DNA from: Nonomuraea indica
Lineage (GTDB): Bacteria > Actinomycetota > Actinomycetes > Streptosporangiales > Streptosporangiaceae
Length of the DNA: 64,000 nucleotides
NCBI RefSeq assembly: GCF_002850745.1
Contig: NZ_KZ559467.1
Span: 186,001-250,000, forward strand
Direction of reading: 5' to 3'
Made by a program: the position numbers and the translations under genes. The notes under the pieces are model-generated. The model was not told the origin of the DNA and searched no databases. It saw nothing but the letters and a program-made list of their open reading frames with translations. Positions 16,462 through 23,923 of this stretch are shown one piece after another. Each line of letters begins with the position of its first letter. The stretch's first letter is position 1.

Positions 16462-17732
16462 TGGCCGCGAGCGCTCTGCTGCTGGATCGTGCCGAGCGCT
16501 GACTTGGGCGACTGGTCGCCGGTGTAGACCTGGATGAGGTACTGCGCCATGAGCTTGCCGACGCTGTCCCAGTTCTTCGTGGTGAACAGGGGGACCCCGC
16601 CGGCCAGGCCCTCCTTGAGCGAGGCGATCGCGCCGCGCACCGCCTCGGCGTTGCGCGGGTCCTGCTTGACGAGGAACTCCTCGTAGGTGGCCTGCTGGTC
16701 GGTGCGTGAGGGGAAGCTGCGGCCCTGCCCGGCGAGGTAGGCCTGGGCGTCCGGCCCGGCCAGCACCGAGACGGCCTTCGCGGCCTCCTGCGGGTAGGGG
16801 CAGCCCTTGGCGACGCCGAAGCCGGAGGCGGCGAGGTAGGTCTTGGACCCGCCCGACCCGGCGGGCAGCGGCGCGAAGCCGACCGCGAACGTGGCGTCCT
16901 TGACCGCCGAGCCGATGTTCCACGACCCGTCGACCGCCATCATGGCGTTGCCGTTGACGAACTGCGTCTCCCCCCAGCCCACGTCGGACGAGCTGGCCGG
17001 CACCAGCGCCGCCTTGCTCGCGGCCAGGCCGGCGTACCAGGTGAGCGCGTCCACCATGGGCGCGCTGTCGAACTGCAGACGCACGTCCGGGGTGACCGGC
17101 TGGGCCCCGTTGTAGGACAGCATGAGCGACAGCGAGTGCAGGTCGGCGAAGGACATGCCGAACCCGGCCTTGCCGCCGGTGGAGAGCTTCTTGGCCGCCT
17201 GCTCGAAGTCGGCCACGGTCCAGCCGTTCTTCGGCTCGGCCACGCCCGCCTCGGCGAAGGCGTCCTTGTTGTAGTAGAGGAGCATCGAGGCCAGGTCGTA
17301 CGGCAGGGCGAGCTGCTTGCCGCCGAGCTTGAGCGTCTCCAGGGCGGCGGGGGCGAAGCCCTGGGTGTCGGTCTTGCCGTCGAGTGGCTCCAGCAGGTCG
17401 GCGTAGGCGCCGAGGCGCAGGCTCTGCATGGACACCACGCACGGCTGCTTGCCGGCCGCGAACTCGGTCTGGAGCTTGGTGAAGTAGTCGTTGAACGGCG
17501 CCGTGCGGAGATTCACCTTGATGGTGGGGTGCTTGCGGGTGACGAGCGCGGCGAGATGGTCGAGTTGGGCCTTCTCGTCCTCGCTGCCGGCCCACATCTC
17601 CCAGTCCAGCGTGACGGTGCCGCCGGAGTCGCGGGCGCCGCCCGACGTGCCGGACCCACCGCCGCCGCACGCGGCGGAGACCATCATGCCTGCCAGGCCC
17701 AGGGCCAGCAGGACGCTTCTGCGCATGCGCAT
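16458..17732 (-). CDS. Extracellular sugar-binding lipoprotein of a CUT1 importer
   Basis: This is the substrate receptor of the importer, 424 residues. The signal peptide ends in a lipobox (VSAAC, Cys about residue 21) followed by a Gly/Ser-rich tether. The mature part looks like a family 1 solute-binding protein, with the N-terminal strand TVTLDWEMWAGSEDEKAQLD and ligand-contact tryptophans further on (VDGSWNIG). It is first in the operon with two permeases and alpha-L-fucosidase, so fucosylated oligosaccharides are the best guess for the ligand. Confidence 0.92.
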   Translation of the reverse strand: MRMRRSVLLALGLAGMMVSAACGGGGSGTSGGARDSGGTVTLDWEMWAGSEDEKAQLDHLAALVTRKHPTIKVNLRTAPFNDYFTKLQTEFAAGKQPCVVSMQSLRLGAYADLLEPLDGKTDTQGFAPAALETLKLGGKQLALPYDLASMLLYYNKDAFAEAGVAEPKNGWTVADFEQAAKKLSTGGKAGFGMSFADLHSLSLMLSYNGAQPVTPDVRLQFDSAPMVDALTWYAGLAASKAALVPASSSDVGWGETQFVNGNAMMAVDGSWNIGSAVKDATFAVGFAPLPAGSGGSKTYLAASGFGVAKGCPYPQEAAKAVSVLAGPDAQAYLAGQGRSFPSRTDQQATYEEFLVKQDPRNAEAVRGAIASLKEGLAGGVPLFTTKNWDSVGKLMAQYLIQVYTGDQSPKSALGTIQQQSARGQ

Positions 17733-17758
17733 CTGCGCTCCCTCCTAGACGCCGCCCA

Positions 17759-17806
17759 TGATATTTTTTCGGGGGCGAATTTATTATGGTGGCTGACCCT
17801 AGGGTC
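17759..17806. promoter_or_regulatory. AT-rich divergent control region with GACCCTAGGGTC palindrome
   Basis: The 103-bp gap between the sugar-binding protein gene and the ROK gene holds an AT-rich island (about 17760-17788), unusual for this genome. Next to it is a perfect 12-bp palindrome GACCCTAGGGTC (17795-17806). This is the natural place for the ROK repressor to control both directions. The binding is inferred only from position and symmetry. Confidence 0.45.
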
Positions 17807-17835
17807 GGGACGTGCAGGGCGTCAAGAGAGGAAGA

Positions 17836-18981
17836 ATGAGCGACATGCCCCCACCCCCCTACCGGGAAGACCTGGTCAAGGCGGAGATCCTCGCCATGCT
17901 CGGGCCGCGGCCGCTCAACCGGTCACAGATCGCCGCCCGCCTCGGCCTCGGCGCCGCGACCGTGACGGAGCACACCCGCCGCCTGATCGAGCTGGGCTTC
18001 CTGCGCGAACTGCCGCCCCAGGTCAGCGGCAGGGGGCGGCCGAAGGTGCCGCTGGAGGTCGTCCCGGACGCCGCCTACACGCTCGGCCTGCGCGTCCACC
18101 CCGACCACCTGAGGGGCGTGCTGACCCGGCTCGACGGGAGCGAGGTGGCCCGCCTCACCCGGCCGTTCTCGCCCGGGGCAGACTCCGTGCGACAGCTCGC
18201 GGAGGTGTGCGAGGAGGTGCTGCGCGATCCCGCCACCGGCTCGCGGGTGCTCGGCATCGGACTGGCCGTCCCGGGGGTGATCGACCCCGGCACCGGCACG
18301 GTGCGGCTGTCACCGCGCATGGGCTGGACCGACCTGCCCCTCCAGCCGCCGCTGGCGGCGCGCCTGCCCGTGCCCGTGCTGATCGACAACGACACCCGCG
18401 CCTCCACCACGGGCGAACTGCTCTACGGCACCGGCCGTGACCACGACGACTTCCTGGTGCTGGCCATCGGCGACGGCGTGGGGATGGGCATCGTGCTGGG
18501 CCGCCGGGTCCATCGCGGTCCCGACGGGGTGGCCGGCGAGTTCGGCCACGTTCCCACCGGGCCGGGCGGCCCGACGTGCGTGTGCGGGCGGCGCGGCTGC
18601 GTCGACGCGTACGTCGCGGACTACGCGCTCGCCGCCGAGGCGGTGGCGCGCGGACTGGTCGCCGCGCCGCCACCGCTGGAGGGGCTGCGCCGCCTCGCCG
18701 CCGAGGACGCCCCGGGCGTGCGGGAGCTGCTCGCCGAGGCCGGCGAGATCCTCGGCCGGGCCGTGGCGGGCGTGGTGAACGTGCTGGCCGTGCGGGCGCT
18801 GACCGTCATCGGGGAGAGCCACGTGCTGTGGCCGTACCTCGCGCCCGGCTTCCACCGCGCGGTCGACGAGGGGATCATCGCGGCGCTGCCCGGACTGGAG
18901 ACCACCATCAGGCCGTGGGACGACAGCGGACACGCCCGCGGCGCCGCGAGCCTGGTGCTGGCCGCCAGTCTCGCCTCCTGA
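17836..18981 (+). CDS. ROK family transcriptional regulator
   Basis: This is a sugar-sensing repressor with an N-terminal winged helix-turn-helix (LNRSQIAARLGLGAATVTEH) and a sugar-kinase-like ROK domain. The ROK zinc motif is CVCGRRGC. ATG 17836 has GAGAGGAAG directly upstream; the frame also opens at 17812. The 381 residues fit the family. It is divergent from the fucosidase/importer operon and is its likely repressor. The inducer, perhaps fucose or a fucosyl-oligosaccharide, is inferred from context only. Confidence 0.9.
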   Translation: MSDMPPPPYREDLVKAEILAMLGPRPLNRSQIAARLGLGAATVTEHTRRLIELGFLRELPPQVSGRGRPKVPLEVVPDAAYTLGLRVHPDHLRGVLTRLDGSEVARLTRPFSPGADSVRQLAEVCEEVLRDPATGSRVLGIGLAVPGVIDPGTGTVRLSPRMGWTDLPLQPPLAARLPVPVLIDNDTRASTTGELLYGTGRDHDDFLVLAIGDGVGMGIVLGRRVHRGPDGVAGEFGHVPTGPGGPTCVCGRRGCVDAYVADYALAAEAVARGLVAAPPPLEGLRRLAAEDAPGVRELLAEAGEILGRAVAGVVNVLAVRALTVIGESHVLWPYLAPGFHRAVDEGIIAALPGLETTIRPWDDSGHARGAASLVLAASLAS

Positions 18982-19010
18982 GACGCCGGCGTCCCGGCTC
19001 CCGGCGGGGG

Positions 19011-19388
19011 TTACGGGACGAGCGCGTCGGAGAAGACCTCGGCGAGGACGGCGCGCTGGGTCGGCAGGGCCTGGCCGTGCCGGGCGCGTCCCTCGGGCGT
19101 GATGCCGACGAAGACGCCGCGCCGGTCGGAGTCGCAGACGCCGCGCGTGACGAGCCCGGCCTTCTCCAGGCGGGCGACGACGCGGGACAGGGCGCTCTGG
19201 CTGAGGTGGACCTCGTCGCACAGCTCCTGGAGGCGCACCTTGCGGTCGTGGTTGACCATGCGGTCGAGCACCTCGAACTCGCTCGCGCCGAGCCCGTGCT
19301 TGTCGCCGAGCTCACGTTCGAGAGAGCACATGGCCTTGGCGTGTTTGGCCAGGACGTAGTGCCAGGTCTCGACGAATGCCTCGTCCAT
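19011..19388 (-). CDS. MarR family transcriptional repressor
   Basis: This is a winged-helix dimeric repressor of 125 residues. The recognition region is VRLQELCDEVHLSQSALSRV followed by the wing with DRRGVFVGIT. ATG 19388 (or GTG 19391) lacks a ribosome site, but a TAACCT -10 element ends 7 nt upstream, so the mRNA is probably leaderless. It is divergent from an MFS efflux gene. Three evenly spaced ATGC-N4-GCAT palindromes lie between the two, so MarR most likely represses both genes and is released by a compound that the pump exports. Confidence 0.9.
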   Translation of the reverse strand: MDEAFVETWHYVLAKHAKAMCSLERELGDKHGLGASEFEVLDRMVNHDRKVRLQELCDEVHLSQSALSRVVARLEKAGLVTRGVCDSDRRGVFVGITPEGRARHGQALPTQRAVLAEVFSDALVP

Positions 19389-19395
19389 GACGCGC

Positions 19396-19424
19396 AGGTT
19401 ACCACCGGGTGTAGAAATATGCAA
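19396..19424 (-). promoter_or_regulatory. marR promoter, leaderless type
   Basis: On the minus strand TTGCAT (19424-19419) and TAACCT (19401-19396) are 17 bp apart, and the marR ATG begins 7 nt after the -10. The -35 hexamer is part of palindrome 1 of the operator triplet. Confidence 0.6.
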
Positions 19425-19460
19425 TGGCATTAAATGCGCTTGCATTAGATGCGAGTGCAT
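19419..19460. promoter_or_regulatory. Triple MarR operator, ATGC-N4-GCAT at 15-bp spacing
   Basis: Three 12-bp inverted repeats occupy 19419-19430 (spacer AATG), 19434-19445 (spacer GCTT) and 19449-19460 (spacer GAGT). All have the same ATGC...GCAT arms and start exactly 15 bp apart. They cover the -35 elements of both divergent promoters, the expected layout for mutual repression. Confidence 0.75.
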
Positions 19461-19467
19461 GTAGTCT
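19440..19467 (+). promoter_or_regulatory. MFS gene promoter, leaderless type
   Basis: TTGCAT (19440-19445) and TAGTCT (19462-19467) are 16 bp apart, and the ATG at 19476 follows 8 nt later without a ribosome-binding site. The -35 overlaps palindrome 2 of the operator. Confidence 0.6.
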
Positions 19468-19475
19468 GCTGTTCC

Positions 19476-20888
19476 ATGTCCTCTTCCTCATCCCGTTGGG
19501 GCGCGCTCGCCGTGCTCTGCGCTGTGATCTTCCTTGACGCCCTCGATGTGTCGATGGTCGGGGTGGCGTTGCCCTCGATCCAGCATGACCTGGGCCTTTC
19601 CACCTCCTCCCTGCAGTGGGTCGTCAGCGGTTACGTGCTCGGTTACGGCGGTCTTCTGTTGCTCGGGGGCAGGACCGCCGACCTGCTCGGGCGGCGCAGG
19701 GTGTTCCTGGTCGCCCTGGGCGTCTTCGCCGTCGCGTCGTTGCTCGGCGGCGTGGTGGACGACGGCACGCTGTTGATCGTCGCCCGGTTCGTCAAGGGGG
19801 TGGGCGCCGCCTTCACCGCCCCGGCGGCCCTTTCGATCATCACCACCACGTTCCCCGAGGGGCCGCTGCGGAACAAGGCGCTGAGCATCTTCACCGCCTC
19901 GGGCGCCAGCGGATACTCGCTCGGCCTGGTGTTCTCCGGCTTGCTGACCGAGATCGGCTGGCGCTGGACGATGCTGATGCCGGTCCCCGTGGCGATCATC
20001 GCGCTGATCGCCGCGCTCCGGGTGCTGCCGCGCGGCGCCGAGGAGCGCGCCGAAGGCGGTCACGACCTGCTGGGCGCCGTGCTGATCACCGCCTCGATGC
20101 TGCTGCTCGTCTTCACCGTCGTGCAGGCACCGGAGGCCGGCTGGACCTCGGCGCGGACGATCGGCTCGCTGGTCGCCGCCGCCGCGCTGCTCGGCCTGTT
20201 CGTCTTCGCCGAGCTGCGGATGCGGCACCCGCTGGTGCGGCTCGGCATCCTGCGCTCCGGCTCCCTGGTGCGGGCCAACCTCGGGCTGCTCATCCTCATG
20301 GGCTCGTACGTGGCCTTCCAGTTCGTCGCCATGCAGTACTTCCAGAACCTCCTCGGCTGGTCGGCCCTCGGCACCGCGCTGGCGTTCCTGCCCGCCGGCC
20401 TGCTGGTCGCGGTCACCTCGACCAAGATGGGCGACTTCGCCGACCGGTTCGGCACCGGCAAGCTGATCGTCGTCGGCGCGGCCGCGCTGGCCGGCGGCTA
20501 CGCGATGTTCCTCGGCATCGACCGGACGCCGAGCCTCGCCGGCCTGGTCATCCCCGGCATGCTGCTGCTCGGCGTGGCGTTCGCGCTGTCGTTCCCCGCA
20601 CTGAACATCCAGGCCACCAACGGCGTGGACGACGAGGAGCAGGGCCTGGCCTCCGGCCTGCTCAACACCTCGGGCCAGGTCGGCGGCGCGGTCGTGCTGG
20701 CCGTGGTCACCGCGGTGCTCACCTCCGAAGGCGGCGGCGAGCTGTCGATCGGCTCCCTGCGCGCGGCCATCGTCGTGTCGCTCGTCCTCGCCCTGGTGGG
20801 CCTCGGCATCTCGGCCTTCGGCCTGCGCTCCCGCCGCGTGGCCGTCGAGGTCGAGACGCGGGAGGCCCGGGCGTACGAGAGCGTCTGA
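19476..20888 (+). CDS. MFS multidrug efflux transporter, DHA2 type with 14 helices
   Basis: This is a proton-coupled exporter of the EmrB/QacA drug:H+ antiporter group, 470 residues and about 14 membrane helices. Helix 1 has LDALDVSMVGVALPSIQHDL, with the acidic residues typical of DHA2 exporters. The A-like loop reads GGRTADLLGRRRVF. I chose ATG 19476 because the upstream ATG at 19449 lies inside an operator palindrome. The divergent MarR gene and shared operator suggest substrate-induced expression. The exported compound is unknown. Confidence 0.9.
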   Translation: MSSSSSRWGALAVLCAVIFLDALDVSMVGVALPSIQHDLGLSTSSLQWVVSGYVLGYGGLLLLGGRTADLLGRRRVFLVALGVFAVASLLGGVVDDGTLLIVARFVKGVGAAFTAPAALSIITTTFPEGPLRNKALSIFTASGASGYSLGLVFSGLLTEIGWRWTMLMPVPVAIIALIAALRVLPRGAEERAEGGHDLLGAVLITASMLLLVFTVVQAPEAGWTSARTIGSLVAAAALLGLFVFAELRMRHPLVRLGILRSGSLVRANLGLLILMGSYVAFQFVAMQYFQNLLGWSALGTALAFLPAGLLVAVTSTKMGDFADRFGTGKLIVVGAAALAGGYAMFLGIDRTPSLAGLVIPGMLLLGVAFALSFPALNIQATNGVDDEEQGLASGLLNTSGQVGGAVVLAVVTAVLTSEGGGELSIGSLRAAIVVSLVLALVGLGISAFGLRSRRVAVEVETREARAYESV

Positions 20889-20897
20889 CGGCTCGGC

Positions 20898-20925
20898 GGG
20901 TCCCGCGCTTCGCGGCGCGGGACTC
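20898..20925 (+). terminator. Terminator hairpin after the MFS gene
   Basis: A perfect 9-bp stem GTCCCGCGC/GCGCGGGAC (20900-20908 and 20915-20923) with a 6-nt loop lies 11 nt past the MFS stop. Confidence 0.6.
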
Positions 20926-20974
20926 CCGGCGGCGCCGCGGCTTGGGCGGGCCGCGGACCGGGCATCACGTGGAC

Positions 20975-21664
20975 ATGGCGCCCACGTCCTCCGCACGGCT
21001 CCCCTCAGCGCCGATCCGCCGTCCGGTCTTCCGGCTGGTCGCCGGGGTCGCGGTCGTCATGGCCTGCGGCCTCGGCACGGCCGCATGCGGGGCGGGAGGG
21101 TCCGGCGCCGGCGCCGAGAGCACCGTCACGGTGACGCCCGGAACGCCGGCCCCGACCACGGCTTCCCCCCGTGTCACGGGGCAGCCCGCGGACACGGCGC
21201 CGCCGGAGCCCGGGGAGGCGCCCGCCACGCCCGGCCGGCCCACCGGCACGGCCGCCGTGCACACCGAGCGGCCGCGCGGGGAGCCCGCCCTGGTGACGGG
21301 GGTACGGTTCGGCCGACACGACACGTTCGACCGGGTAGTGATCGACTTCGACGGCCCGACGCCCGGCCACACCGTCCGCTGGGTGGACGCGCTGGTCCAG
21401 GAGGGCTCCGGCAAGCCCGTCGACCTGCGCGGCCGGCCCTGCCTGGCCGTCCTGCTCACCCCGGCCGACGCCCACACCGACGAGGGCGAGCCCACCTGGA
21501 CGGGCGGCGCGGCCCCCGCCTCGCTGGGCAACGTCACCGAGGCCATCCGGGCCGGTGACTTCGAGGGGCGGGTGCTCATCGGGCTGGCCGCCCGCTCCCG
21601 GGAGGCGTTCCGGGTGACGGCGTACACCCGTCCGGGCAGGATCGTCATCGACGTGGCACACTGA
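20975..21664 (+). CDS. Lipoprotein with AMIN-like domain
   Basis: This is a 229-residue exported protein. The N-terminus has a basic stretch, a hydrophobic core and a lipobox (LGTAAC, Cys about residue 39). A long Pro/Thr-rich tether follows (about 45-105). The C-terminal domain (about 110-229) resembles the actinomycete AMIN-like fold: GVRFGRHDTFDRVVIDFDG at its start and RIVIDVAH at its very end. Such domains may bind cell-wall polymers, but no function is established. It is 4 bp ahead of the cupin gene and probably co-transcribed with it. Confidence 0.82.
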   Translation: MAPTSSARLPSAPIRRPVFRLVAGVAVVMACGLGTAACGAGGSGAGAESTVTVTPGTPAPTTASPRVTGQPADTAPPEPGEAPATPGRPTGTAAVHTERPRGEPALVTGVRFGRHDTFDRVVIDFDGPTPGHTVRWVDALVQEGSGKPVDLRGRPCLAVLLTPADAHTDEGEPTWTGGAAPASLGNVTEAIRAGDFEGRVLIGLAARSREAFRVTAYTRPGRIVIDVAH

Positions 21665-21668
21665 CCGG

Positions 21669-22022
21669 ATGGTCAGAAGGATCGACGGCCCCACGCGGGT
21701 CCCCGTCCCCGGCGGCAAGCTCATCGACGAGCACGTCGGCCGCGTCAACAGCGCCGACGAGGCGATCTCCATCGCCCACATGGTCGCCCCGCCCGGCTGG
21801 GACGAGCCGGCCCAGACGCCCTCGTTCACCGAGTACACGGTGGTGCTGCGCGGCACGGTCGTCGTCGAGCACGACGGCGGCGTCACCGAGGTGTCGGCCG
21901 GGCAGAGCGTCGTGACGGAGCCGGGGGAGACCGTCCGCTACAGCGCCGGCCCCGAGGGCGCCGAGTACATCGCCGTCTGCCTGCCCGCCTTCAGCCCGGA
22001 CAGCGCCAACCGCGCCTCCTGA
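21669..22022 (+). CDS. Small cupin-domain protein
   Basis: This is a single-domain beta-barrel protein of 117 residues. The cupin core runs from VVLRGTVVVEHDGGVTEVSA to SAGPEGAEYIAVCLPAF. It keeps the G(X)5 turns but has few of the usual metal-binding histidines, so metal binding and catalysis are doubtful. No signal peptide is present. It follows the AMIN-like lipoprotein gene closely. Its stop codon is inside the first unit of a 19-20 bp tandem repeat. Confidence 0.8.
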   Translation: MVRRIDGPTRVPVPGGKLIDEHVGRVNSADEAISIAHMVAPPGWDEPAQTPSFTEYTVVLRGTVVVEHDGGVTEVSAGQSVVTEPGETVRYSAGPEGAEYIAVCLPAFSPDSANRAS

Positions 22023-22098
22023 GACCACGCCGCGCCTCCTGAGGCCATGCCGCGCCCTTGAGGCCGCGCCACGCCTTTGAGGCCGCGCCGCGACCTCG
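22013..22098. repeat. Short tandem repeat, about 19-20 bp, four imperfect copies
   Basis: The units follow the pattern GAGGCCRYGCCGCGCCYYT, beginning at the end of the cupin gene and filling the spacer before adenosine deaminase. It may be slipped duplication of the stop-codon region. No function is evident. Confidence 0.65.
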
Positions 22099-22182
22099 GC
22101 TTTCAGCCGCAGATCCGGCGTGTCCGGTCGCGTCCGGCCGTGCCGTACGGGACGGGGCGGACCGGACGCATATCATGGCCTG

Positions 22183-23256
22183 ATGAGCCCCACGCTTGAC
22201 GAGATCCGGCGGGCGCCGAAGGTGCTGCTCCACGACCATCTCGACGGTGGCCTGCGGGCCGAGACCATCGTGGACCTGGCGCGCGAGTGCGGCTACGACC
22301 GGCTGCCCACCACCGACCCCGGCAACCTCCGGCAGTGGTTCGAGGAGGCGTCCGACTCGGGGTCGCTGGAGCGCTATCTGGAGACGTTCGACCACACCGT
22401 GGGCGTCATGCAGACCCGCGAGTCGCTCGTCCGGGTGGCCGCCGAGTGCGCCGAGGACCTTGCCGCCGACGGCGTCGTCTACGCCGAGGTGCGCTTCGCG
22501 CCCGAGCAGCACACCACCACCGGGCTCAGCCTCGACCAGGTGGTGGAAGCCGTGCTGGAGGGCTTCCGGATCGGCTCCGAGGGGCGCGGCATCCGGGTCG
22601 GCACGCTGCTGACCGCGATGCGGCACATGGCGCGCTCCATGGAGATCGCCGAGCTGGCCGTGCGCTACCGCGACGTCGGCGTCGTCGGGTTCGACATCGC
22701 CGGCGCGGAGGCGGGCTACCCGCCCACCCGCCACCTCGACGCCTTCGAATACCTCCAGCGGGAGAACGCCCACTTCACCATCCACGCGGGCGAGGCGTTC
22801 GGGCTGCCGTCGATCTGGCAGGCCATCCAGTGGTGCGGCGCCGACCGGCTCGGCCACGGGGTGCGGATCATCGACGACATCTCCGTGGCCGAGGACGGCA
22901 CCGCCAAGCTGGGCCGGCTGGCCGCGTACGTGCGCGACAAGCGCATCCCGCTGGAGATGTGCCCGACCTCCAACCTGCAGACCGGCGCCGCGCCCTCCAT
23001 CGCCGAGCACCCGATCGGGCTGCTGCGCCGCCTCCACTTCCGGGTCACGGTCAACACCGACAACCGGCTGATGAGCTCCACCAGCTCGTCGATGGAGTTC
23101 GCCAAGCTGGTGGAGGCGTTCGGCTACGACTGGGACGACCTGCAGTGGTTCACGGTCAACGCGATGAAGTCGGCCTTCATCCCCTTCGACGAGCGGCTGG
23201 CGCTGATCAACGGCGTGATCAAGCCGGGGTTCGCGCAGCTGAAGTGGCAACCGTGA
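22183..23256 (+). CDS. add: Adenosine deaminase
   Basis: The enzyme converts adenosine and deoxyadenosine to inosine and deoxyinosine for purine salvage. The 357-residue TIM-barrel has the zinc ligands [12 protein letters not shown] at the start, the catalytic region [14 protein letters not shown] and the late Asp segment [13 protein letters not shown] (the actinomycete form of the usual NTDDP). ATG 22183 is used because family homology begins at [17 protein letters not shown]. It overlaps the PH-domain gene by 4 nt. Inosine made here would feed the purine nucleoside phosphorylase at 30.2-31.0 kb. Confidence 0.94.
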   Translation: MSPTLDEIRRAPKVLLHDHLDGGLRAETIVDLARECGYDRLPTTDPGNLRQWFEEASDSGSLERYLETFDHTVGVMQTRESLVRVAAECAEDLAADGVVYAEVRFAPEQHTTTGLSLDQVVEAVLEGFRIGSEGRGIRVGTLLTAMRHMARSMEIAELAVRYRDVGVVGFDIAGAEAGYPPTRHLDAFEYLQRENAHFTIHAGEAFGLPSIWQAIQWCGADRLGHGVRIIDDISVAEDGTAKLGRLAAYVRDKRIPLEMCPTSNLQTGAAPSIAEHPIGLLRRLHFRVTVNTDNRLMSSTSSSMEFAKLVEAFGYDWDDLQWFTVNAMKSAFIPFDERLALINGVIKPGFAQLKWQP

Positions 23257-23867
23257 AACAGGCGTACCGCTCGAAGTTCGCGTTCGTCCTCGGCTGGGTG
23301 TGGGTGGCCTTCGTCGCGCTCAACGTGTGGGACCTGATCGCCCGCTACAACGGCAAGCCGTCGCTGGTGGCGCTGGCCGTCCTGGCTGCGCTCACCGCCC
23401 TCGTCTACGTGATCGCGCTCCGGCCGGTCACCCTGTTCACCGAGGACGCCCTGGTGGGCCGCAACCCGCTGCGCACGACGGTGCTGCCGTGGGCCGCCAT
23501 CGACGAGGTGACGGTGTCGCACTCGATCAACGTCCACCACGGCGACGGGCAGCTGCTGCGGCTGTGGACGCCGGTGAGCACCGCGCGTGAGCGGGCCAAG
23601 GCGCAGCGCCGGGGGGCCGCTGCGGCGGCCCCCCGGCGTGGGCGGTTGCGGACCGAGCCGGTGCTGTCCAAGGCCGAGCAGGCGGCGCAGGAGGCGTTCG
23701 CGGGCAAGACCCACGCCGACTGGGTGGGCGAGCAGATCACCGACCGGGCCGAGTCGGCCCGGCGTCGCGCGCAGGAGGCCGCGCCGGTGCGGGTGCGGTG
23801 GGCCTACGACTCTCTCGCGGTGGTCGCCGTCGCCGTCGCGCTGCTGGTCGCCGCGATAGTGGGCTGA
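23253..23867 (+). CDS. Membrane protein with bacterial PH-like domain
   Basis: This 204-residue protein starts at GTG 23253, which overlaps the adenosine deaminase stop in GTGA. Two hydrophobic helices (about 8-30 and 38-55) are followed by a small beta-rich bacterial PH domain ([20 protein letters not shown] and onward). A charged Ala/Arg-rich linker and a final hydrophobic helix (about 183-202) complete it. It is probably membrane-anchored at both ends. The role is unknown and coupling to add may be incidental. Confidence 0.75.
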   Translation: MKQAYRSKFAFVLGWVWVAFVALNVWDLIARYNGKPSLVALAVLAALTALVYVIALRPVTLFTEDALVGRNPLRTTVLPWAAIDEVTVSHSINVHHGDGQLLRLWTPVSTARERAKAQRRGAAAAAPRRGRLRTEPVLSKAEQAAQEAFAGKTHADWVGEQITDRAESARRRAQEAAPVRVRWAYDSLAVVAVAVALLVAAIVG

Positions 23868-23882
23868 CCGCGCGTTCGCCGC

Positions 23883-23913
23883 TTGACCCTGACACCGTGT
23901 GAGGGGTTACTGG
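23883..23913 (+). promoter_or_regulatory. MerR-type promoter with long spacer and dyad
   Basis: TTGACC (23883-23888) is followed by TTACTG or TACTGG at an 18-19 bp distance, longer than the usual 17. The spacer holds an inverted repeat CCCTGACAC-C-GTGTGAGGG (23887-23905, 8 of 9 pairs). MerR regulators activate exactly such stretched promoters, so autoregulation by the next gene is likely. Confidence 0.6.
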
Positions 23914-23923
23914 TGAAGGCATC

